Positions 1 through 8,007 of a stretch of DNA of 64,000 nt are shown here, one piece after another (position 1 is the first letter of the stretch; every line of letters begins with the position of its first letter). The notes below the pieces were generated by a model. The model was not told the DNA's origin, ran no database searches, and worked only from the letters and a program-made list of their open reading frames with translations. Origin of the DNA: Burkholderia sp. (GTDB lineage Bacteria; Pseudomonadota; Gammaproteobacteria; Burkholderiales; Burkholderiaceae); the NCBI GenBank assembly GCA_031253835.1, contig JAIRVP010000072.1, forward strand, positions 240,896 through 304,895. Reading direction: 5' to 3'. The translations under genes were made by a program, and so were the position numbers.

Positions 1-710
1 TCGATGGCGAGAACCTCGACACGTTCCTCGGCGTGCGCAAGTACGACTTCGGTCTCGCGGCGAAGGAAAACCAGGTCGGCCAGGTCACGGGTCTCGCGTG
101 GACGGAAGTCGGCGGCGATCTGCTGACGATCGAAGCCGCGGTGATGCCGGGCAAGGGCAACGTGATCCGTACGGGTTCGCTCGGCGACGTGATGAAGGAG
201 TCGGTCGAGGCGGCACGTTCGGTCGTGCGCTCGCGTTCGCGCCGTCTGGGCATCAAGGACGAAGCGTTCGAGAAGCAGGACATCCACATCCACGTGCCGG
301 AAGGCGCGACGCCGAAGGACGGTCCGTCCGCGGGCGGTGCGATGACGACCGCGCTGGTGTCGGTGCTGACGGGTATCCCCGTGCGCGCCGATGTCGCGAT
401 GACGGGCGAAATCACGTTGCGTGGTGAGGTGCTGCCGATCGGCGGGCTGAAGGAAAAGCTGCTGGCTGCGCATCGCGGCGGCATCAAGCTCGTGCTGATC
501 CCGGAAGAGAACGTGAAGGATCTCGCGGACATTCCGGACAACGTGAAGAACGCGATCGAGATCGTGCCGGTCCGCTGGATCGACAAGGTGCTGGAACTCG
601 CGCTCGAGCGTTCGCCGACTCCGCTGCCGCCGGAAGAAGAGGCGAAGGCAGCGGCGCCGGTCGGCGAGGCGGCGAAGGATGCCGGCTCGACGGAAGTCGT
701 CAAGCACTGA
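1..710 (+). CDS. lon: Lon protease (ATP-dependent endopeptidase La), C-terminal part
   Basis: Partial gene; its start lies upstream of the window and the reading frame begins at base 3. Lon unfolds and degrades damaged and regulatory proteins in the cytoplasm. The visible part is the end of the AAA region and the whole S16 protease domain. The catalytic serine lies in the KDGPSAGG motif (codon 327-329) and the catalytic lysine in GGLKEKLLAAHRGG (codon 450-452), so the Ser-Lys dyad is intact. The last 30 or so residues are a low-complexity Glu/Ala-rich tail. A strong intrinsic terminator follows within 40 bases, so lon is not co-transcribed with the tRNA genes beyond it. Confidence 0.97.
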   Translation, partial: DGENLDTFLGVRKYDFGLAAKENQVGQVTGLAWTEVGGDLLTIEAAVMPGKGNVIRTGSLGDVMKESVEAARSVVRSRSRRLGIKDEAFEKQDIHIHVPEGATPKDGPSAGGAMTTALVSVLTGIPVRADVAMTGEITLRGEVLPIGGLKEKLLAAHRGGIKLVLIPEENVKDLADIPDNVKNAIEIVPVRWIDKVLELALERSPTPLPPEEEAKAAAPVGEAAKDAGSTEVVKH

Positions 711-747
711 AGCCCTGAACGCCGTCGTTGCTGACGGTTGTTCACGA

Positions 748-776
748 AACCCGCGGCGTGTCCGCGGGTTTTTTTA
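748..776 (+). terminator. Intrinsic terminator of lon
   Basis: AACCCGCGG and CCGCGGGTT form a GC-rich stem over a short loop and run straight into a T tract. It starts 38 bases after the lon stop codon. Confidence 0.85.
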
Positions 777-825
777 TGTACATCGGAAGCGTGCTCGCGC
801 ATGTTAAAAAAATTCGCGTACGGGC

Positions 826-854
826 TTGGCAAAATGATCGGGGATGAATTAAAC
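826..854 (+). promoter_or_regulatory. Candidate sigma-70 promoter for the tRNA pair
   Basis: TTGGCA (826-831) and TTAAAC (849-854) are separated by 17 bases, about 60 bases upstream of the first tRNA. The -35 is good and the -10 is mediocre. Its place between the lon terminator and the tRNA genes supports it. Confidence 0.4.
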
Positions 855-914
855 TTGCGGGCTCGCTGGTTGTTGATGCGGAAACGCAGATCGCAGCCAG
901 AACGAATCGGAAAC

Positions 915-990
915 GGGTGCTTAGCTCAGCTGGTAGAGCGGCGCCCTTACAAGGCGTAGGTCGGGGGTTCGAACCCCTCAGCACCCACCA
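915..990 (+). tRNA. tRNA-Val (anticodon TAC)
   Basis: A full cloverleaf can be drawn. The acceptor stem GGGTGCT pairs with AGCACCC, the anticodon loop CTTACAA carries TAC, and the T arm is GGGGGTTCGAACCCC. The 3' CCA is encoded. Length is 76 nt. It reads valine GUA/GUG codons. It lies 23 bases upstream of tRNA-Asp and both are probably one transcript. Confidence 0.95.
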
Positions 991-1013
991 GTTTCCTGAT
1001 TCAGCCAGACCAA

Positions 1014-1090
1014 GGAGCGGTAGTTCAGTCGGTTAGAATACCGGCCTGTCACGCCGGGGGTCGCGGGTTCGAGTCCCGTCCGCTCCGCCA
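1014..1090 (+). tRNA. tRNA-Asp (anticodon GTC)
   Basis: 77-nt cloverleaf. The acceptor stem GGAGCGG pairs with CCGCTCC, the anticodon loop CTGTCAC carries GTC, the T arm is GCGGGTTCGAGTCCCGT, and CCA is encoded. It is the second gene of the tRNA pair and is closed by a terminator 10 bases downstream. Confidence 0.96.
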
Positions 1091-1100
1091 GAAAATGAGA

Positions 1101-1127
1101 AAGCCCGCCTTGCGCGGGCTTTTTTAT
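1101..1127 (+). terminator. Intrinsic terminator of the tRNA pair
   Basis: AAGCCCGC(C) and GCGGGCTT form a short GC stem followed by a T-rich run, directly after tRNA-Asp. Confidence 0.85.
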
Positions 1128-1227
1128 TTGCGTTTCCGGTTCCGCCCGCACGCAGCACGCCTGCTTTTCTCCCGTCCCACCCCGTATGTTGTAATATCGG
1201 ACGTTTTGTCCAATTTTCCCGTCACGC

Positions 1228-3162
1228 ATGCTCGATTTCTTCCGTAATCACCAGCGCCTGATGATGGCGCTCCTGCTCCTGATCGTGTTGCCGGGGCTGG
1301 GTTTCGTCGGGATCCAAGGCTTCCGCGGCTTCTTCGACGATAGTGCGAACGTCGCGGCAGTCAACGGGCACAAGATCACGCGGGTCGAATTCGACGGCGC
1401 GTTCCGCCAGCAGATCGACCAGGCGCGCCAGGCGCTCGGCGGGCAGTTCGACGTCAAGATGTTCGATACGCCCGAGCATCGCAAGCAGGTGCTCGACGGC
1501 CTGATCCAGCAACGCGTGCTGGCCGACGAGACGCAACGTCTGCACCTCACCGCCTCCGACAACGCCGTGCGCGACGCGCTGATGAGCGACCCGATGATCG
1601 CGTCGCTGAAGAAGCCCGACGGGTCGATCGACGTCGAGCGCTATGCGCAGCTGCTGTCGTTCCAGGGGATGACGCCCGAGCAGTACCAGGAGCGCGTGCG
1701 CTACAGCCTGTCGCTGCAGCAGATTCCGGCCAGCATCGTGTCGAGCGCATTCACGCCGAAGAGCCTCGCGCAACGCCTGTCCGAACTCGCCGCGCAGCAG
1801 CGTGAAGTGCAGGCGCTCGTGCTGAAGACGAGCGACTTCGCCGCGAAGGTCCAGCCGACCGATGCGCAGCTCACCGCGTACTACGACGCGCACAAGCAGA
1901 GCTTCGCGACGCCGGAGACCGCGACGATCCAGTACCTCGTGTATTCGCCGGCCGCAGCGGCCGCGAGCGCGCAGCCGACCGACGCGGACATCAAGAAGTT
2001 CTACGACGACAACCCGACGCACTTCCGCACGGAAGCGCAGGTGCGCGTGAGCCACATCTTCATCGCGGCACCGGGCAGCGCCAGCGCGGCCGACAAGGCA
2101 GCGGCGAAGACGAAGGCCGAGCAACTGCTCGCCGACGTGAAGGCGCATCCGGACCAGTTCGCGCAGATCGCGCAGAAGGATTCGCAGGACGCGCCGTCGG
2201 CAGCGAAGGGCGGCGACCTCGGCTTCATCACGCGCGGCTCGACGGCAGGCGGCAAGGCGTTCGACGATGCCGCGTTCGCACTCAAGCAGGGCGACGTGAG
2301 CGGTGTCGTGCAGTCGGATCTCGGCTTCCACATCCTGAAGGCGACCGAAGTGAAGCCGGAGGCCGTGAAGCCGTTCGCGGAAGTGAAGGACCAGATCGCG
2401 GTCGACCTGAAGCAGCAGTACGCATCGAAGGCGTTCACGGACAACGCGGAAGGCTTCACGTCGACCGTGTACGAAAAGGCGAAGACGCTGCAGCCGGCCG
2501 CGGACAAGTACAAGCTGACGATCCAGACGGCCACCGTCACGCCGACGCCGAATCCGCAACTGCCGCCGACGAGCCCGCTGAACAATCCGAAGTTCCTGGC
2601 TGCCGTGTTCGCGAACGACTCGGTGAAGAGCCAGAACAACACGCAGGCGATCGACGTCGGCAACAACACGCTGATCTCGGCGCGCGTGACCGACTACAAG
2701 CCGGCTGCGGTGCCCGCGCTCGACGCGATCAAGGACGTCGTGCGCCAGAAGGTCATCGCGGAGCAGGCGGCCGAACTCGCGAAGAAGGACGGCGCCGCGA
2801 AGCTCGCCGAACTGCAGAAGTCGAAGTCGGCTGACGGGTTCTCCGCTGCGCAGAAGGTGTCGCGCACGCAGTCGCAAGGCCTGACGCCGGCTGCGCTGAG
2901 CGCCGTGTACAAGGTCGATGCGAAGACGCTGCCGGCCTACGTCGGTGTCGATCTCGGCGCGGACGGCTACGCGATCTACCGCGTGAACGCGGTGATCCCG
3001 GGTTCGGCGGTCGATCCGCAGCAACTGGCGGCCGCGCAGCAGCAGATGGCACAGGTCGACGCACAGAGCGAAGGCGAGGCCTATCTCACCGCGCTGCGCG
3101 ATCGCTCGAAGGTGAAGCTGTACGGTTCGACGTCCAGCCAGAAGCAGGACGGCGACAACTGA
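1228..3162 (+). CDS. ppiD: PpiD-like peptidyl-prolyl cis-trans isomerase, inner-membrane anchored
   Basis: 644 aa, normal length for PpiD, a foldase that meets proteins leaving the SecYEG translocon. The N terminus is cytoplasmic and short, followed by one membrane segment (about residues 12-33, LMMALLLLIVLPGLGFVGIQ). The rest is a periplasmic SurA-N-like region and a parvulin domain at about 270-375, recognised by VSHIFIA, GGDLGF and the final LGFHILK. The location just after lon and tRNA genes is the usual Burkholderia arrangement. A TAATAT box about 35 bases upstream of the start could be its -10. PpiD parvulin domains are often weakly active, so a mainly chaperone role is possible. Confidence 0.93.
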   Translation: MLDFFRNHQRLMMALLLLIVLPGLGFVGIQGFRGFFDDSANVAAVNGHKITRVEFDGAFRQQIDQARQALGGQFDVKMFDTPEHRKQVLDGLIQQRVLADETQRLHLTASDNAVRDALMSDPMIASLKKPDGSIDVERYAQLLSFQGMTPEQYQERVRYSLSLQQIPASIVSSAFTPKSLAQRLSELAAQQREVQALVLKTSDFAAKVQPTDAQLTAYYDAHKQSFATPETATIQYLVYSPAAAAASAQPTDADIKKFYDDNPTHFRTEAQVRVSHIFIAAPGSASAADKAAAKTKAEQLLADVKAHPDQFAQIAQKDSQDAPSAAKGGDLGFITRGSTAGGKAFDDAAFALKQGDVSGVVQSDLGFHILKATEVKPEAVKPFAEVKDQIAVDLKQQYASKAFTDNAEGFTSTVYEKAKTLQPAADKYKLTIQTATVTPTPNPQLPPTSPLNNPKFLAAVFANDSVKSQNNTQAIDVGNNTLISARVTDYKPAAVPALDAIKDVVRQKVIAEQAAELAKKDGAAKLAELQKSKSADGFSAAQKVSRTQSQGLTPAALSAVYKVDAKTLPAYVGVDLGADGYAIYRVNAVIPGSAVDPQQLAAAQQQMAQVDAQSEGEAYLTALRDRSKVKLYGSTSSQKQDGDN

Positions 3163-3182
3163 GCATCGTTTCGCACGCAACC

Positions 3183-3216
3183 AAAAAGCCCCGCTTCGAG
3201 CGGGGCTTTTTGTTTT
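3183..3216. terminator. Bidirectional terminator between ppiD and tesA
   Basis: AAAAAGCCCCGCT and AGCGGGGCTTTTT form a perfect stem with A tract on one side and T tract on the other, between convergent genes. It can stop transcripts from both strands. Confidence 0.9.
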
Positions 3217-3234
3217 CCGGCAGCGTGGCGTCGT

Positions 3235-3903
3235 TCAGCCGCGCGGCTTGCCGAGCAGCGGCTTCAGTGCCGGCCACACGTTGTCGAGCAGGATGCCCTG
3301 TGCCTGCCGAGCGGGGTGCATCTGGTCGGCCTGGAACATCTCGGGCTTGTTCTCGATGCCGGCCAGCAGGAACGGCACGAGCGGCACGCCGAGATCCTTC
3401 GACAGTCGCGTATAGACGGCGTGGAACTTCTGCGTGTAGTCGGGGCCGTAGTTGGGTGGCACGTACATGCCGACCAGCACGACCCTGGCCTGTGCGCGCT
3501 GCGCACCGGCGATGATGTCGCGCAGGTTCTGCTCGGTCGTCGCGAGCGGCACGCCGCGCAGCGCATCGTTCGAGCCGAGTTCGACGACGACGATCGACGG
3601 CTTGAGCCGCTGCAGCACCGCGGGCAGCCGCGCACGGCCGCCGCTCGTGGTGTCGCCGCTGACGCTCGCGTTCGCGACGCTATAATCGATTCGCTCGGTC
3701 GTGAGCCGCTGCCGCAGCAACGCCACCCAGCCGGTATCGCGCGGCAGCCCGTATTCGGCCGACAGGCTGTCGCCGAGTACGACGATCACGGGCTGGCCCG
3801 AGATCGGCGTCGTCGCGGCGTGTGCCGGTACGGTGACGGCCAGCAGGGTGCCCAGCAGCGCGGCGACCGCCGTGCGTCTTTTCCAGCGAAATGTCGTGTC
3901 CAT
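3235..3903 (-). CDS. tesA: Periplasmic SGNH/GDSL esterase (TesA-like arylesterase/lysophospholipase)
   Basis: 222 aa. A signal peptide covers about residues 1-30 (WKRRTAVAALLGTLLAVTVPAHA). The SGNH blocks are visible: GDSLS with the nucleophile, the glycine block GDTTSGG, GSND with the oxyanion asparagine, and DQMHPA with the acid and base. TesA hydrolyses acyl-CoA, aryl esters and lysophospholipids in the periplasm. The ATG at 3903 was chosen because the signal peptide begins there; a longer reading frame to 4329 only overlaps the ABC gene on the other strand. The gene is divergent from an ABC ATPase, as tesA and ybbA are in E. coli. Confidence 0.9.
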   Translation of the reverse strand: MDTTFRWKRRTAVAALLGTLLAVTVPAHAATTPISGQPVIVVLGDSLSAEYGLPRDTGWVALLRQRLTTERIDYSVANASVSGDTTSGGRARLPAVLQRLKPSIVVVELGSNDALRGVPLATTEQNLRDIIAGAQRAQARVVLVGMYVPPNYGPDYTQKFHAVYTRLSKDLGVPLVPFLLAGIENKPEMFQADQMHPARQAQGILLDNVWPALKPLLGKPRG

Positions 3904-4603
3904 GTTCAAGATTACCGATCCGATCATCGAAGTCCATGACGTGTGCAAGCGGGTCGCCGATGCGACGGGCGAGCTGACGATCCTCGACGGCATCACGCTC
4001 GCCGTGCGGCCGGGCAGCAGCCTTGCGATCGTCGGCGCGTCGGGGTCGGGAAAATCGACGCTGCTCGGCCTGCTCGCAGGGTTGGACAGCGCAACGAGCG
4101 GCACGGTTCGCCTGCTCGGCCGCGCGCTCGACCAGCTCGACGAGGACGAGCGTGCCGCGCTGCGCAACGGCGCGGTCGGGTTCGTGTTCCAGTCGTTCCA
4201 GCTGATGCCGCACCTGACGGCGCTCGAGAACGTGATGCTGCCGCTCGAACTGCAAGGCGGCATCAGCGCGCGCGATGCCGCCGACCGCGCCCGTGCGCTG
4301 CTCGTGCAGGTCGGGCTCGGCGAACGCACCGCGCATTATCCGAAGCTGTTGTCGGGCGGCGAGCAGCAACGCGTCGCCCTGGCACGTGCGTTCGTCACGC
4401 GCCCGGCGATCCTGTTCGCCGACGAGCCGACCGGCAGTCTCGACGCGGCGACGGGGCATGCCGTCATCGACCTGATGTTCGAGCTGAACCGCACGCACGG
4501 CGCCACGCTCGTGCTCGTCACGCACGATGCCGAGCTCGCGCGACGCTGCGCGACGACCGTGACGCTCGACACCGGGCGTATCGTCGCGCCGCAGTCGGCA
4601 TAG
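3902..4603 (+). CDS. ybbA: ABC transporter ATP-binding protein, YbbA/LolD type
   Basis: 233 aa, a complete single ATPase subunit. Walker A is GASGSGKST, the signature is LSGGEQQRVALARA, Walker B is ILFADEPT and the H-loop is LVTHD. The sequence type is the MacB/LolD/YbbA group, whose ATPases pair with FtsX-like permeases. No permease is next to it: the next gene is convergent pgi. The start ATG shares its CATG with the start of tesA on the other strand, so the two genes overlap by two bases and each ribosome-binding region lies inside the other gene. A start further downstream cannot be excluded. Confidence 0.9.
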   Translation: MFKITDPIIEVHDVCKRVADATGELTILDGITLAVRPGSSLAIVGASGSGKSTLLGLLAGLDSATSGTVRLLGRALDQLDEDERAALRNGAVGFVFQSFQLMPHLTALENVMLPLELQGGISARDAADRARALLVQVGLGERTAHYPKLLSGGEQQRVALARAFVTRPAILFADEPTGSLDAATGHAVIDLMFELNRTHGATLVLVTHDAELARRCATTVTLDTGRIVAPQSA

Positions 4604-4623
4604 CGCCACGCATCAATTGTTCC

Positions 4624-4655
4624 GCCGGCCGCGCAGCGTGTACTGCGCGGCCGGC
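4624..4655. terminator. Perfect 12-bp hairpin between convergent ybbA and pgi
   Basis: GCCGGCCGCGCA and TGCGCGGCCGGC pair perfectly over an 8-base loop, 20 bases after each flanking stop codon. There is no T tract on either side, so it is terminator-like or a transcript-end stabiliser, not a textbook intrinsic terminator. Confidence 0.5.
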
Positions 4656-4675
4656 ACGGGCATGAGCGCGGTGCG

Positions 4676-6298
4676 TCAGCGCTTCAGCGCTGCGCGGGCG
4701 CGCTCGATCAGGGCCGTGGTCGACGAGTCGTGCTTCGCCGGATCGACCGAGTCGGCCGACAGGTCGGCTTCGACCACCTTGCCGAGAATCTTGCCGAGCT
4801 CGACGCCCCACTGGTCGAACGGATTGATGTCCCACACCGTTGCCTGCACGAGCACCTTGTGCTCGTAAAGCGCGATCAGCGCGCCGAGCGTGCGCGGCGT
4901 CAGCGCATCGACGAGCAGCGTCGTGGTCGGGCGATTGCCGGGGAACGTCAGGTGCGGCGCGAGCGCCTCCTTGCCGGGCCCGGCGACCTTGCGTGCTTCT
5001 TCGAGCGTGCGGCCGAGCATCAGCGCCTCGCTCTGCGCGAAGCAGTTCGCGAGCAGCTTCGGATGATGGCTCGCGAGCAGGTGCTCGGGCGTCAGCACCG
5101 CGATGAAGTCGATCGGCACGATCGTCGGCCCCTGGTGCAGCATCTGGAAGAACGCGTGCTGGCCATTGGTGCCCGGTTCGCCCCACGTGACGGCCGACGT
5201 CGGGTAATCGACGAAGGTGCCGTCCAGGCGCGCGGATTTGCCATTGCTCTCCATTTCGAGCTGCTGCAGGTACGACGGCAGGTAGTGCAGCGCTTCCGAG
5301 TACGGTGCGACGAGATAGCTCTGCGAACCGAAGAAATTCCGGTACCAGATGCCGATCAGGCCGAGCAGCACCGGCAGGTTGCGCTCCAGCGGCGCTTCGC
5401 GGAAATGGCGGTCCATGTCGTTCGCGCCGGCCAGCAGCTCGTCGAACTGCTCGGGGCCGATCGCGATCATGATCGACAGGCCGACCGCCGACCACAGCGA
5501 ATAGCGGCCGCCGACCCAGTCCCACATTTCGAACACGTTTTCCGCGGCGATGCCGAACTTCACGACTTCGGCCGGGTTCGCCGACACGCCGACGAAGTGC
5601 TTCGACAGCGCGTCCTCCGGGCAGCCGCGCGCGACGAACCAGTCGCGCAGCGAGCGGGCGTTGGTCATCGTCTCGAGCGTCGTGAAGGTCTTCGACACGA
5701 TGATCGCGAGCGTTTCCTCGGGATCGACCTGTTCGAGCACGCGCGCGAGATCGGCGCCGTCGACGTTCGACACGAAGTGGGTCGAGATGTCCGGCGTCGC
5801 GACGTGATGCAGCGCATGCACGACCATCTTCGGCCCGAGATCGGAGCCGCCGATGCCGATGTTGATCACGTGACGGATGCGCTTGCCCGTGTAGCCCGTC
5901 CACGTGCCGCTGCGCACGGCGCGCGCGAACGTCGCCATCTTCGCGCGCTCGGCGCTCACCTGCGCGTGGAACGGCGCTTGCGGATCGGTTGCGCGCAGCG
6001 CGGTGTGCAGCGCGGCGCGGCCTTCGGTCGGGTTGACGATCTCGCCCGCGAACATCGCGTCGCGGCGCGCTTCGACACCCGCGTCGCGCGCGAGCTGCAC
6101 GAGCAGGCGCAGCGTGTCGTCGTTGATGCGGTTCTTCGAGAAATCGGCCGCGAGACCGCCGCCCGGAATCGTGAAGCGTTCGGCGCGGGTCGGCGCACGA
6201 TCGTTTTCCGGCGCGAACCAGTCGCGCAAGCGGGCGTGACGGATCTGTTCGAAGTGGGATTGAAGGGCAGTCCAGGCGGGGAGCGAATTCAGCGTCAT
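4676..6298 (-). CDS. pgi: Glucose-6-phosphate isomerase
   Basis: 540 aa, normal for bacterial Pgi. It interconverts glucose 6-phosphate and fructose 6-phosphate in the cytoplasm. Family signatures are visible: the phosphate-binding IGIGGSDLGP, SKTFTT, and the EPGTNGQHAFFQM block with the active-site histidine. The C terminus carries KVLVQATVWDINPFDQWGVELGK. The start chosen gives MTLNSLPAWTAL; an upstream in-frame ATG would add 16 unrelated residues. In Burkholderia, which lacks a standard Embden-Meyerhof phosphofructokinase, the enzyme probably serves gluconeogenesis and cycling into Entner-Doudoroff; this is family knowledge, not visible here. Confidence 0.97.
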   Translation of the reverse strand: MTLNSLPAWTALQSHFEQIRHARLRDWFAPENDRAPTRAERFTIPGGGLAADFSKNRINDDTLRLLVQLARDAGVEARRDAMFAGEIVNPTEGRAALHTALRATDPQAPFHAQVSAERAKMATFARAVRSGTWTGYTGKRIRHVINIGIGGSDLGPKMVVHALHHVATPDISTHFVSNVDGADLARVLEQVDPEETLAIIVSKTFTTLETMTNARSLRDWFVARGCPEDALSKHFVGVSANPAEVVKFGIAAENVFEMWDWVGGRYSLWSAVGLSIMIAIGPEQFDELLAGANDMDRHFREAPLERNLPVLLGLIGIWYRNFFGSQSYLVAPYSEALHYLPSYLQQLEMESNGKSARLDGTFVDYPTSAVTWGEPGTNGQHAFFQMLHQGPTIVPIDFIAVLTPEHLLASHHPKLLANCFAQSEALMLGRTLEEARKVAGPGKEALAPHLTFPGNRPTTTLLVDALTPRTLGALIALYEHKVLVQATVWDINPFDQWGVELGKILGKVVEADLSADSVDPAKHDSSTTALIERARAALKR

Positions 6299-6409
6299 GG
6301 CGGTTCGAGTGAAGCGTGAATCGGGAGGAATGCCGCGCCGGCTCATCGGGATCGGAAGGCCGGCGGACGAGAAGGCCCGCCGTGCGGCGGGGGAGTCAGT
6401 ATAGCGGCG

Positions 6410-7954
6410 TTACGTGTCGGCGCGCGGCGACGGATAAAAAAGGCGATTGACCAGCGTGCGCACCATCGGCGCGAGTTCGCCCGCGGTGAGCCCGGCCGGG
6501 CCGGTACCGTTCGCGGTCAGCGTGTCGGCCGCGAGGCCGTGCAGATATACGCCCGCGAGCGCGGCTTCGTACGGCGCGACGCGCTGCGCGAGCAGGGCGC
6601 CGATCAGGCCGCCGAGCACGTCGCCGGTGCCGCCGGTCGCAAGCGCCGCGTTGCCGGTCGGGTTGATCGTCACGCGGCCGTCGGGTGCCGCAATCACCGT
6701 GCCCGAGCCTTTCAGCACGACGATCGCCGTATGACGTGCCGCAAGCGCCTGCGCGGCCGCGATGCGGTCGTGCTGCACGGTGGCCGTGTCGCTGCCGAGG
6801 AGCCGCGCGGCTTCGAGCGGATGCGGCGTCAGCACGCACGGGTTGCCGCGCGCGCCGCGCGTGGCGACGGCGGCGGCGAGATCGGCGTGCGTCGCGACGA
6901 GGTTCAGCGCGTCGGCATCGAGCAGCGTGGCGGCATCGTGCGCGAGCACGTCGCGTACGAGCGTCGCCGCGGCCTCGCGCGTGCCGAGCCCGCAGCCGGC
7001 CGCGATTGCGGTCATCGCATCGAGATCGAGGCCGTCGGCCGCGTGCAGCATCAGTTCGGGGAACGGCGGGTCGTACGGCGGCGCGCCGGCGCCGAGGAAG
7101 CCGACGTGCACCTTGCCCGCGCCCGCGAACAGCGCGGCGCGTGCGGCGAGGATCGGCGCGCCGCACATGCCGGTGTCGCCGCCGAGTACCGCAAGGCTGC
7201 CGTACGTGCCCTTGTGCGATGCGAATGCGCGCGCGGGCAGCGCCGCGGCGAACCGCGCGGGCGCATTCAGCACGATCGCCGGTGCGGCGGGCGGCGCGAC
7301 GTCGAGCGATGCGATGTCGATCTCGCCGGCAAGGTCGCGGCCGTCGCCGGTGTAGAGGCCCGGCTTCGCGCCGATGAAGGTGAGGGTGTGGGTGGCCGCG
7401 ACGGCGACGCCTGCGCCGACGATCCGGCCCGTATCGCTGTCGAGCCCGCTCGGCACGTCGAGTGCGAGCACGCGGCCGCCGCTGCGTGCATGCGCGGCGA
7501 TGCGTGCGGCCTGCTCGGCGAACGCGCCGTCGAGCGCACGGCCGAGACCGATGCCGAACAGCCCGTCGACGACCCACGCGTATTGGTCCAGCGACGTGGG
7601 CGGCGTGGCCGACAGCGGCACGCCGGCCGCGCGTGCGAGGTCGAGTGCCCATTGCGCGTCGTCCGGTTTGACCGCTACCGGCATCCACGCGTGCGTCGCG
7701 ACGCCGAGCTGCTGAAGGTGCGCGGCGGCCACCAGTGCGTCGCCGCCGTTGTTGCCGGGGCCGACTGCGAACCAGACGGGGCGGTCGTCACCGGCGACGC
7801 GCCCGGACAGCCAGTGCGCGGCGGCGGCGCCCGCGCGGCCCATCAGCGTGTGCGGCGGCAGCGCCGCGGTGGCGTCGGCTTCGGCCGCGCGCAGGTCGGC
7901 GACGCGCAGCAGCGCGATCGGATCGGAATCGGGAGGCGGGCGGGTAGCGGTCAT
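6410..7954 (-). CDS. nnr: Bifunctional NAD(P)H-hydrate epimerase / ADP-dependent NAD(P)H-hydrate dehydratase
   Basis: 514 aa, the full two-domain form. The N-terminal YjeF domain (about residues 15-225) has VGPGNNGGDALVAA and epimerises damaged NAD(P)HX. The C-terminal ribokinase-like domain (about 240-505) has VLTPHPLEAARLL and the GGTGDVLGG dehydratase motif. Together they restore NAD(P)H from its hydrated forms. The ATG at 7954 was chosen because the region upstream to 8059 shows no family similarity. The gene is on the same strand as pgi, about 110 bases upstream of it, and downstream of the DadA-like gene. Confidence 0.94.
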   Translation of the reverse strand: MTATRPPPDSDPIALLRVADLRAAEADATAALPPHTLMGRAGAAAAHWLSGRVAGDDRPVWFAVGPGNNGGDALVAAAHLQQLGVATHAWMPVAVKPDDAQWALDLARAAGVPLSATPPTSLDQYAWVVDGLFGIGLGRALDGAFAEQAARIAAHARSGGRVLALDVPSGLDSDTGRIVGAGVAVAATHTLTFIGAKPGLYTGDGRDLAGEIDIASLDVAPPAAPAIVLNAPARFAAALPARAFASHKGTYGSLAVLGGDTGMCGAPILAARAALFAGAGKVHVGFLGAGAPPYDPPFPELMLHAADGLDLDAMTAIAAGCGLGTREAAATLVRDVLAHDAATLLDADALNLVATHADLAAAVATRGARGNPCVLTPHPLEAARLLGSDTATVQHDRIAAAQALAARHTAIVVLKGSGTVIAAPDGRVTINPTGNAALATGGTGDVLGGLIGALLAQRVAPYEAALAGVYLHGLAADTLTANGTGPAGLTAGELAPMVRTLVNRLFYPSPRADT

Positions 7955-8007
7955 CGCGGGATCGTGGCGGCTGGCAAGGATGCCGCCACGGGACGGGCCC
8001 GCGACGG

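Noticed and set aside
1222..3180. 652-aa open frame on the minus strand
   Set aside because: It is antisense to ppiD, is made of Arg/Leu/Val-rich low-information sequence, and has no ribosome site or domain. High GC makes such shadow frames common.
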